NCBI RefSeq assembly: GCF_004358025.1
Contig: NZ_SMTL01000001.1
Location: forward strand, 558,001-622,000
DNA from: Rhizobium deserti
GTDB lineage: Bacteria > Pseudomonadota > Alphaproteobacteria > Rhizobiales > Rhizobiaceae
Direction: 5' to 3'
Length of the DNA stretch: 64,000 nt
Every line of letters starts with the position of its first letter. Position 1 is the stretch's first letter. The position numbers and the translations under genes were made by a program. Shown here piece by piece: positions 43,189 to 52,131 of this stretch. The notes beneath the pieces were generated by a model. It did no database searches, had not been told where the DNA came from, and saw only the letters and a program-made list of their open reading frames with translations.

Positions 43189-44427
43189 ATGTACGAATAT
43201 GCCATTGCCTGGGAATGGTTGAGCTTTGCGGCACGCTGGTTCCACGTCATCACCGCGATCGCCTGGATCGGCTCCTCCTTTTATTTCATTGCGCTCGATC
43301 TCGGCCTGGTAAAGCGGCCGAACATGCCGGCCGGTGTGTACGGTGAGGAATGGCAGGTGCATGGCGGCGGCTTCTACCATGTCCAGAAATATCTCGTCGC
43401 GCCGACGCAGATGCCGCAGCATCTGACATGGTTCAAATACGAGAGCTATTTCACCTGGCTTTCCGGCTTCCTGATGCTCTGCATCGTTTATTACGGCGGC
43501 GCCGACCTCTTCCTGATCGACCATTCGGTCATGGATCTGGCGCCCTGGCAGGCCATCCTCATCTCGCTCGCATCACTGGCCCTCGGCTGGATCTTCTACG
43601 ACCAACTCTGCAGATCACCGGTCGGCCGCAATACCTGGGGACTGATGATCGTCCTCTATATCGCGCTGGTCGCCATGGCCTGGGGGTATACGCAGGTCTT
43701 CACCGGCCGCGCCGCCTTCCTGCATCTCGGCGCCTTCACGGCGACGATCATGTCGGCCAATGTCTTCATGATCATCATTCCCAACCAGAAGATCGTCGTG
43801 GCGGACCTGATCGCCGGCCGCACGCCCGATCCGAAATACGGGATGATCGCCAAGCAGCGCTCGCTTCACAACAACTACCTGACGCTGCCCGTCATCTTCT
43901 TCATGCTGTCGAACCATTATCCGCTCGCTTTCGCGACGGCCTTCAACTGGGTCATTGCGGCACTGGTCTTCCTGATGGGCGTGACGATCCGGCACTGGTT
44001 CAACACGACCCATGCCCGCAAGGGCAGACCCACCTGGACCTGGCTCGCGACCATGCTGATCTTCATCCTCATCATGTGGCTGTCGACCGTGCCGAAAATC
44101 CTGACGGGCGCGACGGAAACGTCCATGGCACCGGCCACCTCCACCATGCAGCGGAGGTTCGCCGCCAACATTCACTTCGGAGCCGCAAGGGACGTCGTCC
44201 AGTCCCGCTGTTCCATGTGCCATGCGGCCGAGCCCGCCTATGACGGCGTCAACTTCGCGCCGAAATCGGTTAAGCTCGAAACCGACGCGGAGATTGCCGC
44301 TCACGCCCGCGAGATCTATCTCCAGGCCGGCCGCAGCCATGCCATGCCGCCCGGCAATGTCACATCCATCTCGGCCGAGGAGCGCAAAGCTCTGGTTGCC
44401 TGGTATGAAAGCACCATATCCGAATGA
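43189..44427 (+). CDS. puuD: Membrane urate oxidase PuuD with cytochrome c domain
   Basis: Integral-membrane urate oxidase of 412 residues (urate to 5-hydroxyisourate), the bacterial alternative to UricH-type uricase. About eight transmembrane helices occupy residues 1-325 (WRFHVITAIAWIGSSFYF-like histidine helices: AARWFHVITAIAWIGSSFY). The C-terminal periplasmic cytochrome c domain has CSMCH (C341, C344, H345) as haem attachment, passing electrons to the respiratory chain. Other family blocks are GEEWQVHGGGFYHVQKY and HLTWFKYESYFTW. It overlaps guaD by ATGA, so they are coupled in an operon for purine breakdown. Confidence 0.93.
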   Translation: MYEYAIAWEWLSFAARWFHVITAIAWIGSSFYFIALDLGLVKRPNMPAGVYGEEWQVHGGGFYHVQKYLVAPTQMPQHLTWFKYESYFTWLSGFLMLCIVYYGGADLFLIDHSVMDLAPWQAILISLASLALGWIFYDQLCRSPVGRNTWGLMIVLYIALVAMAWGYTQVFTGRAAFLHLGAFTATIMSANVFMIIIPNQKIVVADLIAGRTPDPKYGMIAKQRSLHNNYLTLPVIFFMLSNHYPLAFATAFNWVIAALVFLMGVTIRHWFNTTHARKGRPTWTWLATMLIFILIMWLSTVPKILTGATETSMAPATSTMQRRFAANIHFGAARDVVQSRCSMCHAAEPAYDGVNFAPKSVKLETDAEIAAHAREIYLQAGRSHAMPPGNVTSISAEERKALVAWYESTISE

Positions 44428-45773
44428 ACCACGCCAAATTGATCCGCGGGCGCCTTCTGTCCTTCAAACGCGCGCCCCTCGCCCTGACCGACATCGAAAG
44501 CTATCGCTACGAGCATGACGGCGGCCTCTTGATATCTAATGGCAAGATCGCAGCGGCCGGCGACTACGCAGCCGTCAAGGCACAGGCACCGGAGGAGATC
44601 GAAGAGATCGACCACCGGCCGCATCTCATCTTGCCCGGCTTCATCGATTGCCACATGCATTTCCCGCAGATGCAGGTGGTCGCCTCCTATGCCGGCAACC
44701 TGCTGGAATGGCTGAACACCTATACATTTCCGGAGGAATGCCGCTTCGTCGAAAGCGATCATGCGGCGCGTATCGCCGCGCATTTCTACGATGAACTGCT
44801 GCGCCACGGCACAACCACCGCCGCCGCCTATTGCACCGTGCACAAAACGTCAGCCGACGCCTACTTCGCGGAAGCTATGAAGCGCGGCATGTGCATGGTC
44901 GGCGGCAAGGTGATGATGGACCGCAATGCGCCGCAGGGACTGCTCGATACGCCGCAGATTGGCTATGACGAGACCCGCGCGGTAATCGCCGAATGGCACG
45001 GCAAGGGGCGCAACCATGTGGCCATCACGCCGCGCTTCGCCATCACCTCCACCCCGCAGCAGATGAAGGCGGCACAGGCGTTGGCGCAGGAGTTTCCGGA
45101 CCTGTTCATCCAGACGCATCTTTCCGAAAACCACGAGGAGATCCGTTATACCGGCGAGCTTTATCCAGAAGCCAAGGACTACACGGACATATATGCGCAA
45201 TACGGCCTGCTGGGCAAAAAGACCCTGCTCGGCCATGCCATACACTTGTCCGATCGCGAGGCGGATGCGCTCTCCGAAGCGGGAGCCATTGCGATCCACT
45301 GCCCGACCTCCAACCTCTTCCTCGGTTCGGGTCTTTTCCCGATGAAGGCGCTGATGCGCCGCGACAAGCCGGTGCGGGTGGCGGTGGCAACCGATATCGG
45401 CGGCGGCTCCAGTTACTCCATGCTGCGCACCATGGACGAAGCCTACAAGATCCAGCAGCTGCTCGGCGAGCGCCTCAACCCGCTGGAAAGCTTCTACCTG
45501 ATGACCCGCGGCAATGCAGAAGCCCTGTCTATGGTGGAGGATATCGGCACGCTGGATGTCGGCTCGACCGCCGATCTCGTGGTGCTCAATGCGGCCTCGA
45601 CCCCGGCCATGCAACTGCGCATGGAGACCATCAAAACGCTACCGGAGGAGCTTTTCCTGCTACAGACCATGGGCGACGACAGGGCAGTCGTCGAGACTTA
45701 TGTGGCGGGTATGGCGCGCAAGCCCGTAGAGCGCGGTGAGACGGCCGCTGCCTCTGCCGGAGCGTCGGCTTGA
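44424..45773 (+). CDS. guaD: Guanine deaminase
   Basis: Zinc amidohydrolase of 449 residues converting guanine to xanthine and ammonia. Metal-binding motif GFIDCHMHFPQMQ, then the substrate segment EECRF, QTHLSENHEEI (metal His), LGHAIHLSDREADA and the Asp in ATDIGGGSSYSMLRTM. The start codon overlaps the puuD stop codon (ATGA). Its product xanthine is the substrate of XdhAB, placing it in the route guanine-xanthine-urate. Confidence 0.94.
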   Translation: MNHAKLIRGRLLSFKRAPLALTDIESYRYEHDGGLLISNGKIAAAGDYAAVKAQAPEEIEEIDHRPHLILPGFIDCHMHFPQMQVVASYAGNLLEWLNTYTFPEECRFVESDHAARIAAHFYDELLRHGTTTAAAYCTVHKTSADAYFAEAMKRGMCMVGGKVMMDRNAPQGLLDTPQIGYDETRAVIAEWHGKGRNHVAITPRFAITSTPQQMKAAQALAQEFPDLFIQTHLSENHEEIRYTGELYPEAKDYTDIYAQYGLLGKKTLLGHAIHLSDREADALSEAGAIAIHCPTSNLFLGSGLFPMKALMRRDKPVRVAVATDIGGGSSYSMLRTMDEAYKIQQLLGERLNPLESFYLMTRGNAEALSMVEDIGTLDVGSTADLVVLNAASTPAMQLRMETIKTLPEELFLLQTMGDDRAVVETYVAGMARKPVERGETAAASAGASA

Positions 45774-45837
45774 GTAGGCTTCACGAATTGGTTATCAGAT
45801 CAGTCATCACGGCCATCACGAAAAGGCGCATCCCGGC

Positions 45838-46767
45838 ATGAGTCCAGACTATCTCGTCACCCATTCAGGTGGCTTCCATGCCGACGAGCTTCTATCAAGC
45901 GTCATCCTGACAAGGCTTTTCCCGCAGGCGCGGCTGGTCCGCAGCCGGGCTCCCGATTGGATCACACCCGGTGGTGACCGGATCATCTACGACGTCGGCG
46001 GCGATTACGACGCGGCGATGCAGATCTTCGACCACCACCAGCGCGGCGCGCCGTTGCGCGACGACGGCAAGCCGTTCAGCTCCTTCGGCCTGATCTGGAA
46101 GCATTACGGCCGCGATTACCTTTTAGCCTTTGGCCTCCCACAGGCCAACGTCGATGACGTGCATGCTTCCTTCGATGAGAGTTTCGTACTGCCCGTCGAC
46201 CTGATGGATAATGGCGCCCTCAGCCCCTCGATCGCCGGTCCGCTCGCCGACCTGACGCTTCCCGCACTGCTGGAAACCCTGAAGCCGGTTTTCGACGAAA
46301 AGGATGGGGATGCGGAAGACAGGGCTTTCTGCAACGCGCTTGCCATCGCTCGCAGCTTCGTCGAAGCCAATATCGGACAGCGTGCTGCCAAGCTTCGCGC
46401 CGAGGACATGGTCCTGAAAGCGATCGGCGAAACCGGCACCGGACGCATTCTAGAGCTTCCCATGGGCATGCCCTTCCGCGCCGCGGTGGTGAAGGCCGGC
46501 GCTGACCATCTGCTCTTCGTCGTCCATCCGCGCGACAAGGACTGGTGCCTGACCGGAATTCGCCGCAGCGACGACGCTTTCGAACTACGGGCGGATCTGC
46601 CGGCCGCCTGGGCTGGGCTCACCAATGGTGATCTGGAAGCCGCCTGCGGAGTGAACGGCGCTACCTTCTGTCACAATGGTCGCTTCATTGCTGCTGCCAA
46701 AACCCGGGAGGCAGCGCTCGCCATGGCGGAGATCGCAGTTCAACAGGCCTTGCAGGCGGCTGTCTGA
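45838..46767 (+). CDS. MYG1-family (UPF0160) protein, predicted metal-dependent nuclease
   Basis: A 309-residue protein of the MYG1 family, relatives of DHH-type phosphoesterases; the eukaryotic members are 3'-5' RNA exonucleases. The N terminus LVTHSGGFHADELLSSVILTR holds a histidine and aspartate metal site, and IYDVGGDYDAAMQIFDHHQRG is a second metal motif (DHH-like). ALAIARSFVEANIG and the Trp-rich DWCLTGIRR end segment also fit. It has no obvious tie to purine breakdown though it follows guaD by 64 bp. The bacterial role is not established. Confidence 0.85.
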   Translation: MSPDYLVTHSGGFHADELLSSVILTRLFPQARLVRSRAPDWITPGGDRIIYDVGGDYDAAMQIFDHHQRGAPLRDDGKPFSSFGLIWKHYGRDYLLAFGLPQANVDDVHASFDESFVLPVDLMDNGALSPSIAGPLADLTLPALLETLKPVFDEKDGDAEDRAFCNALAIARSFVEANIGQRAAKLRAEDMVLKAIGETGTGRILELPMGMPFRAAVVKAGADHLLFVVHPRDKDWCLTGIRRSDDAFELRADLPAAWAGLTNGDLEAACGVNGATFCHNGRFIAAAKTREAALAMAEIAVQQALQAAV

Positions 46768-46903
46768 GGCGAACGTGGATCGGCCGAAGCATATCTACGA
46801 CGGGTGCGCTGCTAAAATTGCCGGCGAAAGCCAGCAGTTTGGGATGATCGCGGCCGCGCTTCTATGCTAGTCCTTGAGACTTCTTTTGGAGGAAGATGAC
46901 CGC

Positions 46904-48058
46904 ATGTCCACGCCGCTGACCATTGCCGACCTGAAGACGCTCGCACGCCGCCGAGTCCCGAAAATGTTCTTCGACTACGCCGATTCGGGTGCCTGGACGG
47001 AAGGCACCTACCGGGCGAATGAAGAGGATTTCGCAAGGATCAAGCTGCGCCAGCGCGTGCTGGTTGACATGACCAACCGGACGCTGGCAACGACCATGGT
47101 CGGCGAAACGGCATCTATGCCGGTGGCGCTTGCCCCGACCGGCATGACCGGCATGCAGCACGCCGACGGAGAAATGCTGGCAGCCAAGGCCGCCGAGGAA
47201 TTCGGCGTACCCTTCACGCTTTCGACCATGAGCATTTGCTCGATCGAAGACGTCGCCTCAGTCACGTCAAAACCCTTCTGGTTCCAGCTCTATGTGATGA
47301 AGGACCGCGGCTTCGTGGAACGGCTGATCGGCCGGGCCAAGGCTGCAAAGTGCTCCGCCCTGGTGGTGACGGCCGACCTGCAGATTCTCGGTCAGCGCCA
47401 CAAGGATATCCGCAACGGCCTCTCGGCTCCGCCGAAATGGACGCTGAACAGCGCCCTGCAGCTGGCGACCAAGCCGCAATGGTGCCTGGAAATGCTGCAA
47501 ACCAAGCGGCGCGGCTTCGGCAATATCGTCGGCCATGCGAGCAATGTTTCCGATCTTTCCTCGCTCGGCGCCTGGACGGCCGAGCAGTTCGACCCGCGGC
47601 TTTCCTGGGACGATATCCGCTGGATCAAGGATCTTTGGGGCGGCAAGCTGATCATCAAGGGGATTCTGGACGAGGAAGACGCCCGGGCCGCTGCCGATAC
47701 GGGCGCCGATGCGCTGATCGTATCCAACCATGGCGGCCGCCAGCTGGACGGTGTTCCGTCCTCGATCAGCATGCTGCCGCGAATCGTCGATGCGGTGGGG
47801 GACCGGATCGAGGTGCATTTTGACGGCGGCATCCGCTCCGGCCAGGACGTGCTGAAAGCGGTGGCACTCGGAGCGCGCGGCACCTATATCGGCCGCCCCT
47901 TTCTGTGGGGCCTCGGCGCCATGGGCAAGCAGGGCGTCACGGCATCGTTGGAAATCATCCGCAAGGAGATGGATATCAGCATGGCGCTGTGCGGCAAGCG
48001 CGACATCCAGCATGTCGATCGGGAGATTCTAGCGGGAACGCCCTTCCCGGCCATGTGA
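46904..48058 (+). CDS. lldD: FMN-dependent L-lactate dehydrogenase family protein
   Basis: Alpha-hydroxy-acid oxidising flavoprotein of 384 residues, closest to respiratory L-lactate dehydrogenase (LldD). Features are MFFDYADSGAWTEGTYRANE, the FMN segment ALAPTGMTGMQHADGE, QLYVMKDRGF, the catalytic His-Gly-Gly-Arg in IVSNHGGRQLDG and DGGIRSGQDVLKAVALGARGTYIGRPFLWG. ATG 46904 is chosen with GGAGGAAG about 11 nt upstream; the frame extends ten codons earlier without better support. Related glycolate or mandelate enzymes are possible, but the C-terminal block favours lactate. Confidence 0.88.
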   Translation: MSTPLTIADLKTLARRRVPKMFFDYADSGAWTEGTYRANEEDFARIKLRQRVLVDMTNRTLATTMVGETASMPVALAPTGMTGMQHADGEMLAAKAAEEFGVPFTLSTMSICSIEDVASVTSKPFWFQLYVMKDRGFVERLIGRAKAAKCSALVVTADLQILGQRHKDIRNGLSAPPKWTLNSALQLATKPQWCLEMLQTKRRGFGNIVGHASNVSDLSSLGAWTAEQFDPRLSWDDIRWIKDLWGGKLIIKGILDEEDARAAADTGADALIVSNHGGRQLDGVPSSISMLPRIVDAVGDRIEVHFDGGIRSGQDVLKAVALGARGTYIGRPFLWGLGAMGKQGVTASLEIIRKEMDISMALCGKRDIQHVDREILAGTPFPAM

Positions 48059-48117
48059 CCGAAGAGCCACGACCCTTGGCCGGCCACGCAGCGATGGAGC
48101 CGGCCGGTTCATCGGGT

Positions 48118-48624
48118 TCAGTTGTGCCGATGCGGCACCGGCGAGAATTCCGGCAGAGACCCGTCCGCCAGAGCCTCGAATAGCGACTTCAAAGCGGGCT
48201 CGGCGACCTGGCGGGCAGCTTCGGCCGCCGGAAGCCATGCCAGCGTCCGTTCGCCCCGTTCGGGAAAGTCCTCTGTCATGCCGGCGACCTCCAGCGGGTG
48301 AACGGCCACGTGGCGGCGGAGCCGCTTGCCGTCCTTCCTGTAGGTATAGGCGGTCAGGATCTTGTTTTGTGCCGTTCCCCGCACGCCGGCTTCCTCGAAA
48401 GCTTCCCGGGCCGCTGCAATCGGCGAGGTTTCCCCCGGATCGACATTGCCCTTCGGGACACCCAACTTGCCGCTCTTGCGGCTGCTGATCACAAGAAACC
48501 TCCGCTCGCCGCCCGTGTTGCGGTAGCAGAGGGCTGCTGCCTGGGCAACGTGGCCGCTGCTGATCAGGCTCAAACCCTGCTGCGCGACCCTTGCGACTTT
48601 GCCGACGGTTGCCGAGATGGACAT
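48118..48624 (-). CDS. NUDIX hydrolase
   Basis: A 168-residue NUDIX-fold pyrophosphohydrolase. The Nudix box is intact: GNVDPGETSPIAAAREAFEEAGV (G-x5-E-x7-R-E-x-x-E-E-x-G). The rhizobial subgroup has VISSRKSGKLGVPKGNV before it and RRHVAVHPLEV after it, similar to DIPP-like inositol pyrophosphate or nucleotide polyphosphate hydrolases. It is convergent with lldD. Substrate unknown. Confidence 0.87.
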   Translation of the reverse strand: MSISATVGKVARVAQQGLSLISSGHVAQAAALCYRNTGGERRFLVISSRKSGKLGVPKGNVDPGETSPIAAAREAFEEAGVRGTAQNKILTAYTYRKDGKRLRRHVAVHPLEVAGMTEDFPERGERTLAWLPAAEAARQVAEPALKSLFEALADGSLPEFSPVPHRHN

Positions 48625-48676
48625 GAAGTATCCTCCGGTTTCAAGATTTATCGCTGCGTGAAGGGCTTGACGGCCT

Positions 48677-48859
48677 CTAGATGACGCCGCCGGTGACGGG
48701 ATCGACGACCGGCCTTTCGCTCTCGTCCTTCGTCTGCGAGGGCTGGACGGCAGCAGGCGCGAGCGACTGGCGGTCGGAACGCTTCTGCTCGTCGGCTCTC
48801 TCCGTCACATCGGGCGGGATGCGCTGTTCCGGATCAGCATTGCTGTCATTGTTGCTCAT
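48677..48859 (-). CDS. Small hydrophilic protein, probably stress induced
   Basis: A 60-residue, highly charged protein (MSNNDSNADPEQRIPPDV to VVDPVTGGVI) with no membrane segment and low complexity, probably intrinsically disordered. The start follows CAGGAGAC with good spacing. A general-stress type promoter (GGAAC-N16-TGTT) stands just upstream at 48879-48903. Small hydrophilic proteins of this kind are frequent members of the general stress response of rhizobia. No domain is recognised. Confidence 0.68.
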   Translation of the reverse strand: MSNNDSNADPEQRIPPDVTERADEQKRSDRQSLAPAAVQPSQTKDESERPVVDPVTGGVI

Positions 48860-48878
48860 GGCGGTCTCCTGGAGCAAC

Positions 48879-48903
48879 AACACCTGGACGGCATCCGGGT
48901 TCC
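48879..48903 (-). promoter_or_regulatory. Candidate general-stress (EcfG-type) promoter
   Basis: Minus-strand GGAAC (48903-48899), 16-base spacer, TGTT (48882-48879), 20 bases before the start codon of the 60-residue protein. It is the third GGAAC-N16-NGTT element in the window. Confidence 0.5.
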
Positions 48904-48921
48904 AAACGGCGGTGGCTGGGC

Positions 48922-49212
48922 TCAGCCTTCTGCCTGCTTGTCCTTACGCAACCGGTAGCCGTGGACGAAGTCGACCACCTTGTCGCTCGACATCTCGCAG
49001 GGCTTCAAGGCGAGCACTCCCGACTTCATCCGGTAGAGATTGAAGCTGACAATGTCCTTGCCGGACAGATCTTCGGCAAACAGCCAAATCCGCTTTTCTT
49101 CCGCATCCCGCCGCACGGTGACGCCCCAGCGCCGGCCGTTGAACTCACCCTCGCTGTAGCCGCTCGGGATCAGCGCGAGGTCGAACTCGAAGGAGGATTG
49201 GTCGTAGGGCAT
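48922..49212 (-). CDS. Conserved hypothetical protein, 96 residues
   Basis: A 96-residue soluble protein beginning MPYDQSSFEFDLALIPSGY, with GRRWGVTVRRDAEEKRIWLFAEDLSG and SFNLYRMKSGVLALKPCEM. It has balanced composition and a predicted beta-rich pattern. Similar proteins appear in rhizobia; the role is unknown. It is convergent with nothing; its upstream neighbour on the same strand is the SNase gene 78 bp away. The start at 49212 has AAAAGG some 14 nt upstream, so the ribosome site is only moderate. Confidence 0.7.
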   Translation of the reverse strand: MPYDQSSFEFDLALIPSGYSEGEFNGRRWGVTVRRDAEEKRIWLFAEDLSGKDIVSFNLYRMKSGVLALKPCEMSSDKVVDFVHGYRLRKDKQAEG

Positions 49213-49290
49213 GTGCTGGTGCTTGACCTTTTATATGCCGGCGCGGATCAACTGGCTGATCATCCAGCGTAGCTGAAATAGTTCCGAAGA

Positions 49291-50076
49291 TCAGCACCAG
49301 CCGCCTTTGCCAGCGCCTGGGCGCTTGGCCAAACCTTCATTGACGAGGACATCGGCAAGCGAACGACCGTTGCGGGTAACGTCGCGCAGCTTGTGGCCTT
49401 CAATTTCATCGCCATTGCCCTGCCAGGTGACAAGTTCGAACGGGCCCGAATCGAGGAAGGCCCGTACGCGCAGCTCTGCATCGCTCGCCTTGATGCGCTC
49501 GCTTTCGCAGCGGGGTTTCTTGATGTCGGGCACTTCGATGCCGACAAGGCGGATCTTCTGGCCATGGAACATGAAGCGATCGGGTGCCATGACGCAATCA
49601 TCCTGCTTGGCCGTGCCGCAAAGATAGAATTTCGCCTGGTAAGCGCCGGCCAGCGCTTCGCCCGGTTTCGCTTCGCCGGTTTTCGTCTCGCTGGGTTGGG
49701 AAGGCACAGCACTCTGGGAGGTGACGTCCATGCCGGGCTTGCCGATCGGCGCCGGCGGAATGATCGCCGCCGTCTGGTTCTGATCAGGCGGTGTCGCAGG
49801 CCGAAGTGTCACCGGCCGGTGAGGACTTGCTGGCAAGGGCTTGGACGGCACAGGTTTGTCATTCGCCTGCTCGGTTTTCGATGCGGTCTGGACTGGCTTT
49901 GCCGCCGTCAGGCCGGCGACGAGGCGACGAGCACCGACAGAATTGTCGTATAGGGCGATGCCGCCGGCGACCAGCGCCAGTGCGGCGAGCCAGGGCCAAA
50001 GGGTCGACCCGGATTTTGCCGAACGCTTGCCACTGGGTTTGCGACGCGAGCTGGATTTACCGCGCGATTGAGCCAT
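49291..50076 (-). CDS. Membrane-anchored thermonuclease (SNase-like) protein
   Basis: A 261-residue protein with a very basic N terminus (SRGKSSSRRKPSGKRSAKSG), one membrane helix (about 26-45), a Pro/Ser/Thr-rich linker (about 60-140) and a C-terminal staphylococcal-nuclease-like domain. Signature segments are KIRLVGIEVPDIKKPRC and LRDVTRNGRSLADVLVNEGLAKR. The active-site trio is not fully intact in my reading, so catalysis is uncertain. Periplasmic topology is likely. ATG 50076 is preferred because AAGGAG then lies 6 nt upstream. Confidence 0.8.
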   Translation of the reverse strand: MAQSRGKSSSRRKPSGKRSAKSGSTLWPWLAALALVAGGIALYDNSVGARRLVAGLTAAKPVQTASKTEQANDKPVPSKPLPASPHRPVTLRPATPPDQNQTAAIIPPAPIGKPGMDVTSQSAVPSQPSETKTGEAKPGEALAGAYQAKFYLCGTAKQDDCVMAPDRFMFHGQKIRLVGIEVPDIKKPRCESERIKASDAELRVRAFLDSGPFELVTWQGNGDEIEGHKLRDVTRNGRSLADVLVNEGLAKRPGAGKGGWC

Positions 50077-50151
50077 GACCATCTCCTTTCCGATTCGAAG
50101 CGGAGTATCGCGGCCAAGGATTTCGGAATGGTTTCGATCGACGGAGAGAAC

Positions 50152-50898
50152 TCAGATCCGCCCCGTCGCCAAAGCGCTTGCCCAGTCGGCACGGCCGTTC
50201 TTCTGCGCCAGCCGCGACATTGCCATATGATCGTAAGCGACATTGCGGAACTGTGGCACCCAGCCCTTTTCCGACTTCTCCAGAACGGCGTGGGACGCCA
50301 TGGCATGGCCTGTCTCAACCTTGCGGAAACAAGGCGCATCGTCCTCATAGGCTGGGCAGCCGACGCTTCCCGGATTGACGATCAGCCGACCATCGGCAAG
50401 CTGCACGGCACGCGGAATGTGGGTATGGGCGCACAGAATCAAGGCCTGCTCGATGCCCGCGGCGCGCCTTTCGATTTCCTCCACCGAATTCAGGCAAACC
50501 TGGCCATCCGCCGAGATCTGCTCCAGCCAATAAACATCGTCTGCCTGCGGCGTTGCATGGCAAAGATAGACTTCGTCGCGATAGATGGCGCTGAACGGCA
50601 GGCTGCGAAGCCATTGCAGATGACGTGGGGCCAGCTGCCCATGGGCATGCGCATCCGAAGCTCCCATGGCATGGGGCGCGGTCTCCAGAAGATGGCGATC
50701 GTGATTCCCACGCACCGTCATGGTCCCGGCCGCATCGAGGAGGATCATCAGGTCCGCGGTCCGATCGGCCTCCAGCGGACCGCTGAAGCAATCACCCAGA
50801 TTGACGATCTCGCGAATGCCGAGCATGGCGATATCCTCGAGCACCGCCTGCAGAGCGGCACAATTTCCATGCACGTCGGCGATCACCGCTAAACGCAT
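50152..50898 (-). CDS. Metallophosphoesterase family protein
   Basis: Calcineurin-like phosphoesterase of 248 residues. The five metal motifs are present: AVIADVHGN, VNLGDCFSG, VRGNHDRH, CHATPQ and CAHTHIPR. It resembles YfcE-type phosphodiesterases and the ApaH-like group, hydrolysing an unknown phosphoester. It is the last gene of the ureide operon; its ATG shares one base with the uraH stop (TGATG), so translation is coupled. A link to purine metabolism is suggested by context only. Confidence 0.87.
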   Translation of the reverse strand: MRLAVIADVHGNCAALQAVLEDIAMLGIREIVNLGDCFSGPLEADRTADLMILLDAAGTMTVRGNHDRHLLETAPHAMGASDAHAHGQLAPRHLQWLRSLPFSAIYRDEVYLCHATPQADDVYWLEQISADGQVCLNSVEEIERRAAGIEQALILCAHTHIPRAVQLADGRLIVNPGSVGCPAYEDDAPCFRKVETGHAMASHAVLEKSEKGWVPQFRNVAYDHMAMSRLAQKNGRADWASALATGRI

Positions 50899-51254
50899 CA
50901 GCTGCCCCGGTAGGTGGAATAGCCGTAGGGCGAAAGCAGCAGGGGCACATGGTAATGCGCGGCGGAATCGGAAATGCCGAAGCGGATCGGGATCACGTCG
51001 AGAAAGGCGGGTTCCGTCAGCTGCATGCCGCGGCGGCGCAGATAGTCCCCCGCGTGGAAGACGAGTTCATACTCGCCCGGCAGGAACTCATCGCCGATCA
51101 GCATCGGCCCGCCATCGACGCGGCCATCCTCATTGGTGGTGACGCTCTTGAGCTTGTCGCGACCGGCGCCGTCCAGTCTATAAAGGTCGATCACCAGACC
51201 AGCCGCCGGCATGCCGCTGGCGGTATCGAGCACATGGGTGGTCAAGCCGGTCAC
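50898..51254 (-). CDS. uraH: 5-Hydroxyisourate hydrolase (transthyretin-like)
   Basis: HIU hydrolase of 118 residues opening 5-hydroxyisourate (made by PuuD) to OHCU. Family marks are [17 protein letters not shown] at the N terminus with the catalytic histidine, the arginine region [12 protein letters not shown], and the C-terminal [19 protein letters not shown] tetrapeptide YRGS, diagnostic of the enzyme rather than of transthyretin. It overlaps allA by 4 bp (ATGA) and the phosphoesterase by 1 bp. Confidence 0.96.
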   Translation of the reverse strand: MTGLTTHVLDTASGMPAAGLVIDLYRLDGAGRDKLKSVTTNEDGRVDGGPMLIGDEFLPGEYELVFHAGDYLRRRGMQLTEPAFLDVIPIRFGISDSAAHYHVPLLLSPYGYSTYRGS

Positions 51255-51769
51255 AGGCGAGGCTCCTCAAGGAGATAAGGTTCGGGGAAGAAGAATTCCT
51301 CGTAATTGTCCTGGGGGTTTTCCCGGTCGATGACGAGGAAGTCGCTGGTCGCCTGCAGCGCCATCAGCGGATGATGCCAGACATTCGGGGAGTAGTTGAT
51401 CCCCTGATGCGGGCCGACGAGGAAAACGCGTGGCTTGCCGGGAACACCGCGGACGTCCTCGGATACGGCGACCAGAAACGGATGGCCGGAGAGTGGCGTA
51501 AAGCTCTGGCTGGCAAAGGGATGACGCTCCATCATCGTCACCTCGTAGGGGAAAGGACGCGGCGGACTCCGGAAGATGTTGAAGATGATCGGCAGCGGCT
51601 CGCCGATCACCTGCGGCGACGAAAGCGCGTGGTAACGCTCGGTATAGCCGCCGTTGATCAGCCGCATGGTCGAAGGATCGGCCTCGATGACGTTTCCGAA
51701 AGCCGCGAAGGCTGCTTTGGTCAGCCGGTGGATTTCAAGCTTTTCGGTCAACAGGGATCCTTCCGTCAT
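51251..51769 (-). CDS. allA: Ureidoglycolate lyase
   Basis: AllA family, 172 residues, splitting ureidoglycolate to glyoxylate and urea at the end of the allantoin route. Family segments are [48 protein letters not shown] and [16 protein letters not shown]. The start at 51769 overlaps the HepT stop codon (ATGA), meaning that it is translated by coupling to the toxin gene. It follows uraD and puuE in the operon after the inserted toxin-antitoxin pair. Confidence 0.93.
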   Translation of the reverse strand: MTEGSLLTEKLEIHRLTKAAFAAFGNVIEADPSTMRLINGGYTERYHALSSPQVIGEPLPIIFNIFRSPPRPFPYEVTMMERHPFASQSFTPLSGHPFLVAVSEDVRGVPGKPRVFLVGPHQGINYSPNVWHHPLMALQATSDFLVIDRENPQDNYEEFFFPEPYLLEEPRL

Positions 51770-52131
51770 TCGCCCTGGGCATGAATGTTGCGCAGAGCAT
51801 CGAGATCGGAGACGAGCGCCTGCAGCGATGTTCTCACCGTGCCAAGCAGGATTGGCAGCTCCGTCTTGTAATAGTCGTGGACCACAAAGTTGCGCATGCC
51901 CTTGATCTGGGTCCACAGGATTTCAGGATGCTCAATGGGAAAATCGGGATAGTGCGTCATGATCCGGGATGCTGCTTCGCCGATCAGCACAAAAGCCATT
52001 CCGACCGCCATTTGCGTCCGGACGTCGTCGAGAAATTCCTCATTGGACATCTGCTCCACGAACTCTCGAGCGCGAAGCGCTGCAGTGCGCATCTGATCGA
52101 TATAAATTTTCAGACGATCAGTGTTGGTCAT
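51766..52131 (-). CDS. hepT: HepT-like ribonuclease toxin (DUF86)
   Basis: HEPN-fold RNase of 121 residues. The catalytic R-x4-H-x-Y motif is intact at R80, H85, Y87 (RNFVVHDYY), followed by LPILLGTVRTSLQALVSDL. In the HepT/MntA type VII systems the partner nucleotidyltransferase adds AMP groups to the tyrosine of this motif to switch the RNase off. It overlaps mntA upstream by ATGA and allA downstream by ATGA, which is unusual integration of a toxin gene into a metabolic operon. Confidence 0.9.
   Translation of the reverse strand: MTNTDRLKIYIDQMRTAALRAREFVEQMSNEEFLDDVRTQMAVGMAFVLIGEAASRIMTHYPDFPIEHPEILWTQIKGMRNFVVHDYYKTELPILLGTVRTSLQALVSDLDALRNIHAQGE

Noticed and set aside
42133..43524. 463-codon minus-strand open frame opposite the second LysR gene and puuD
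   Set aside because: Composition rich in Arg and Gly/Pro as in shadow frames; it spans two genes with clear families on the other strand.
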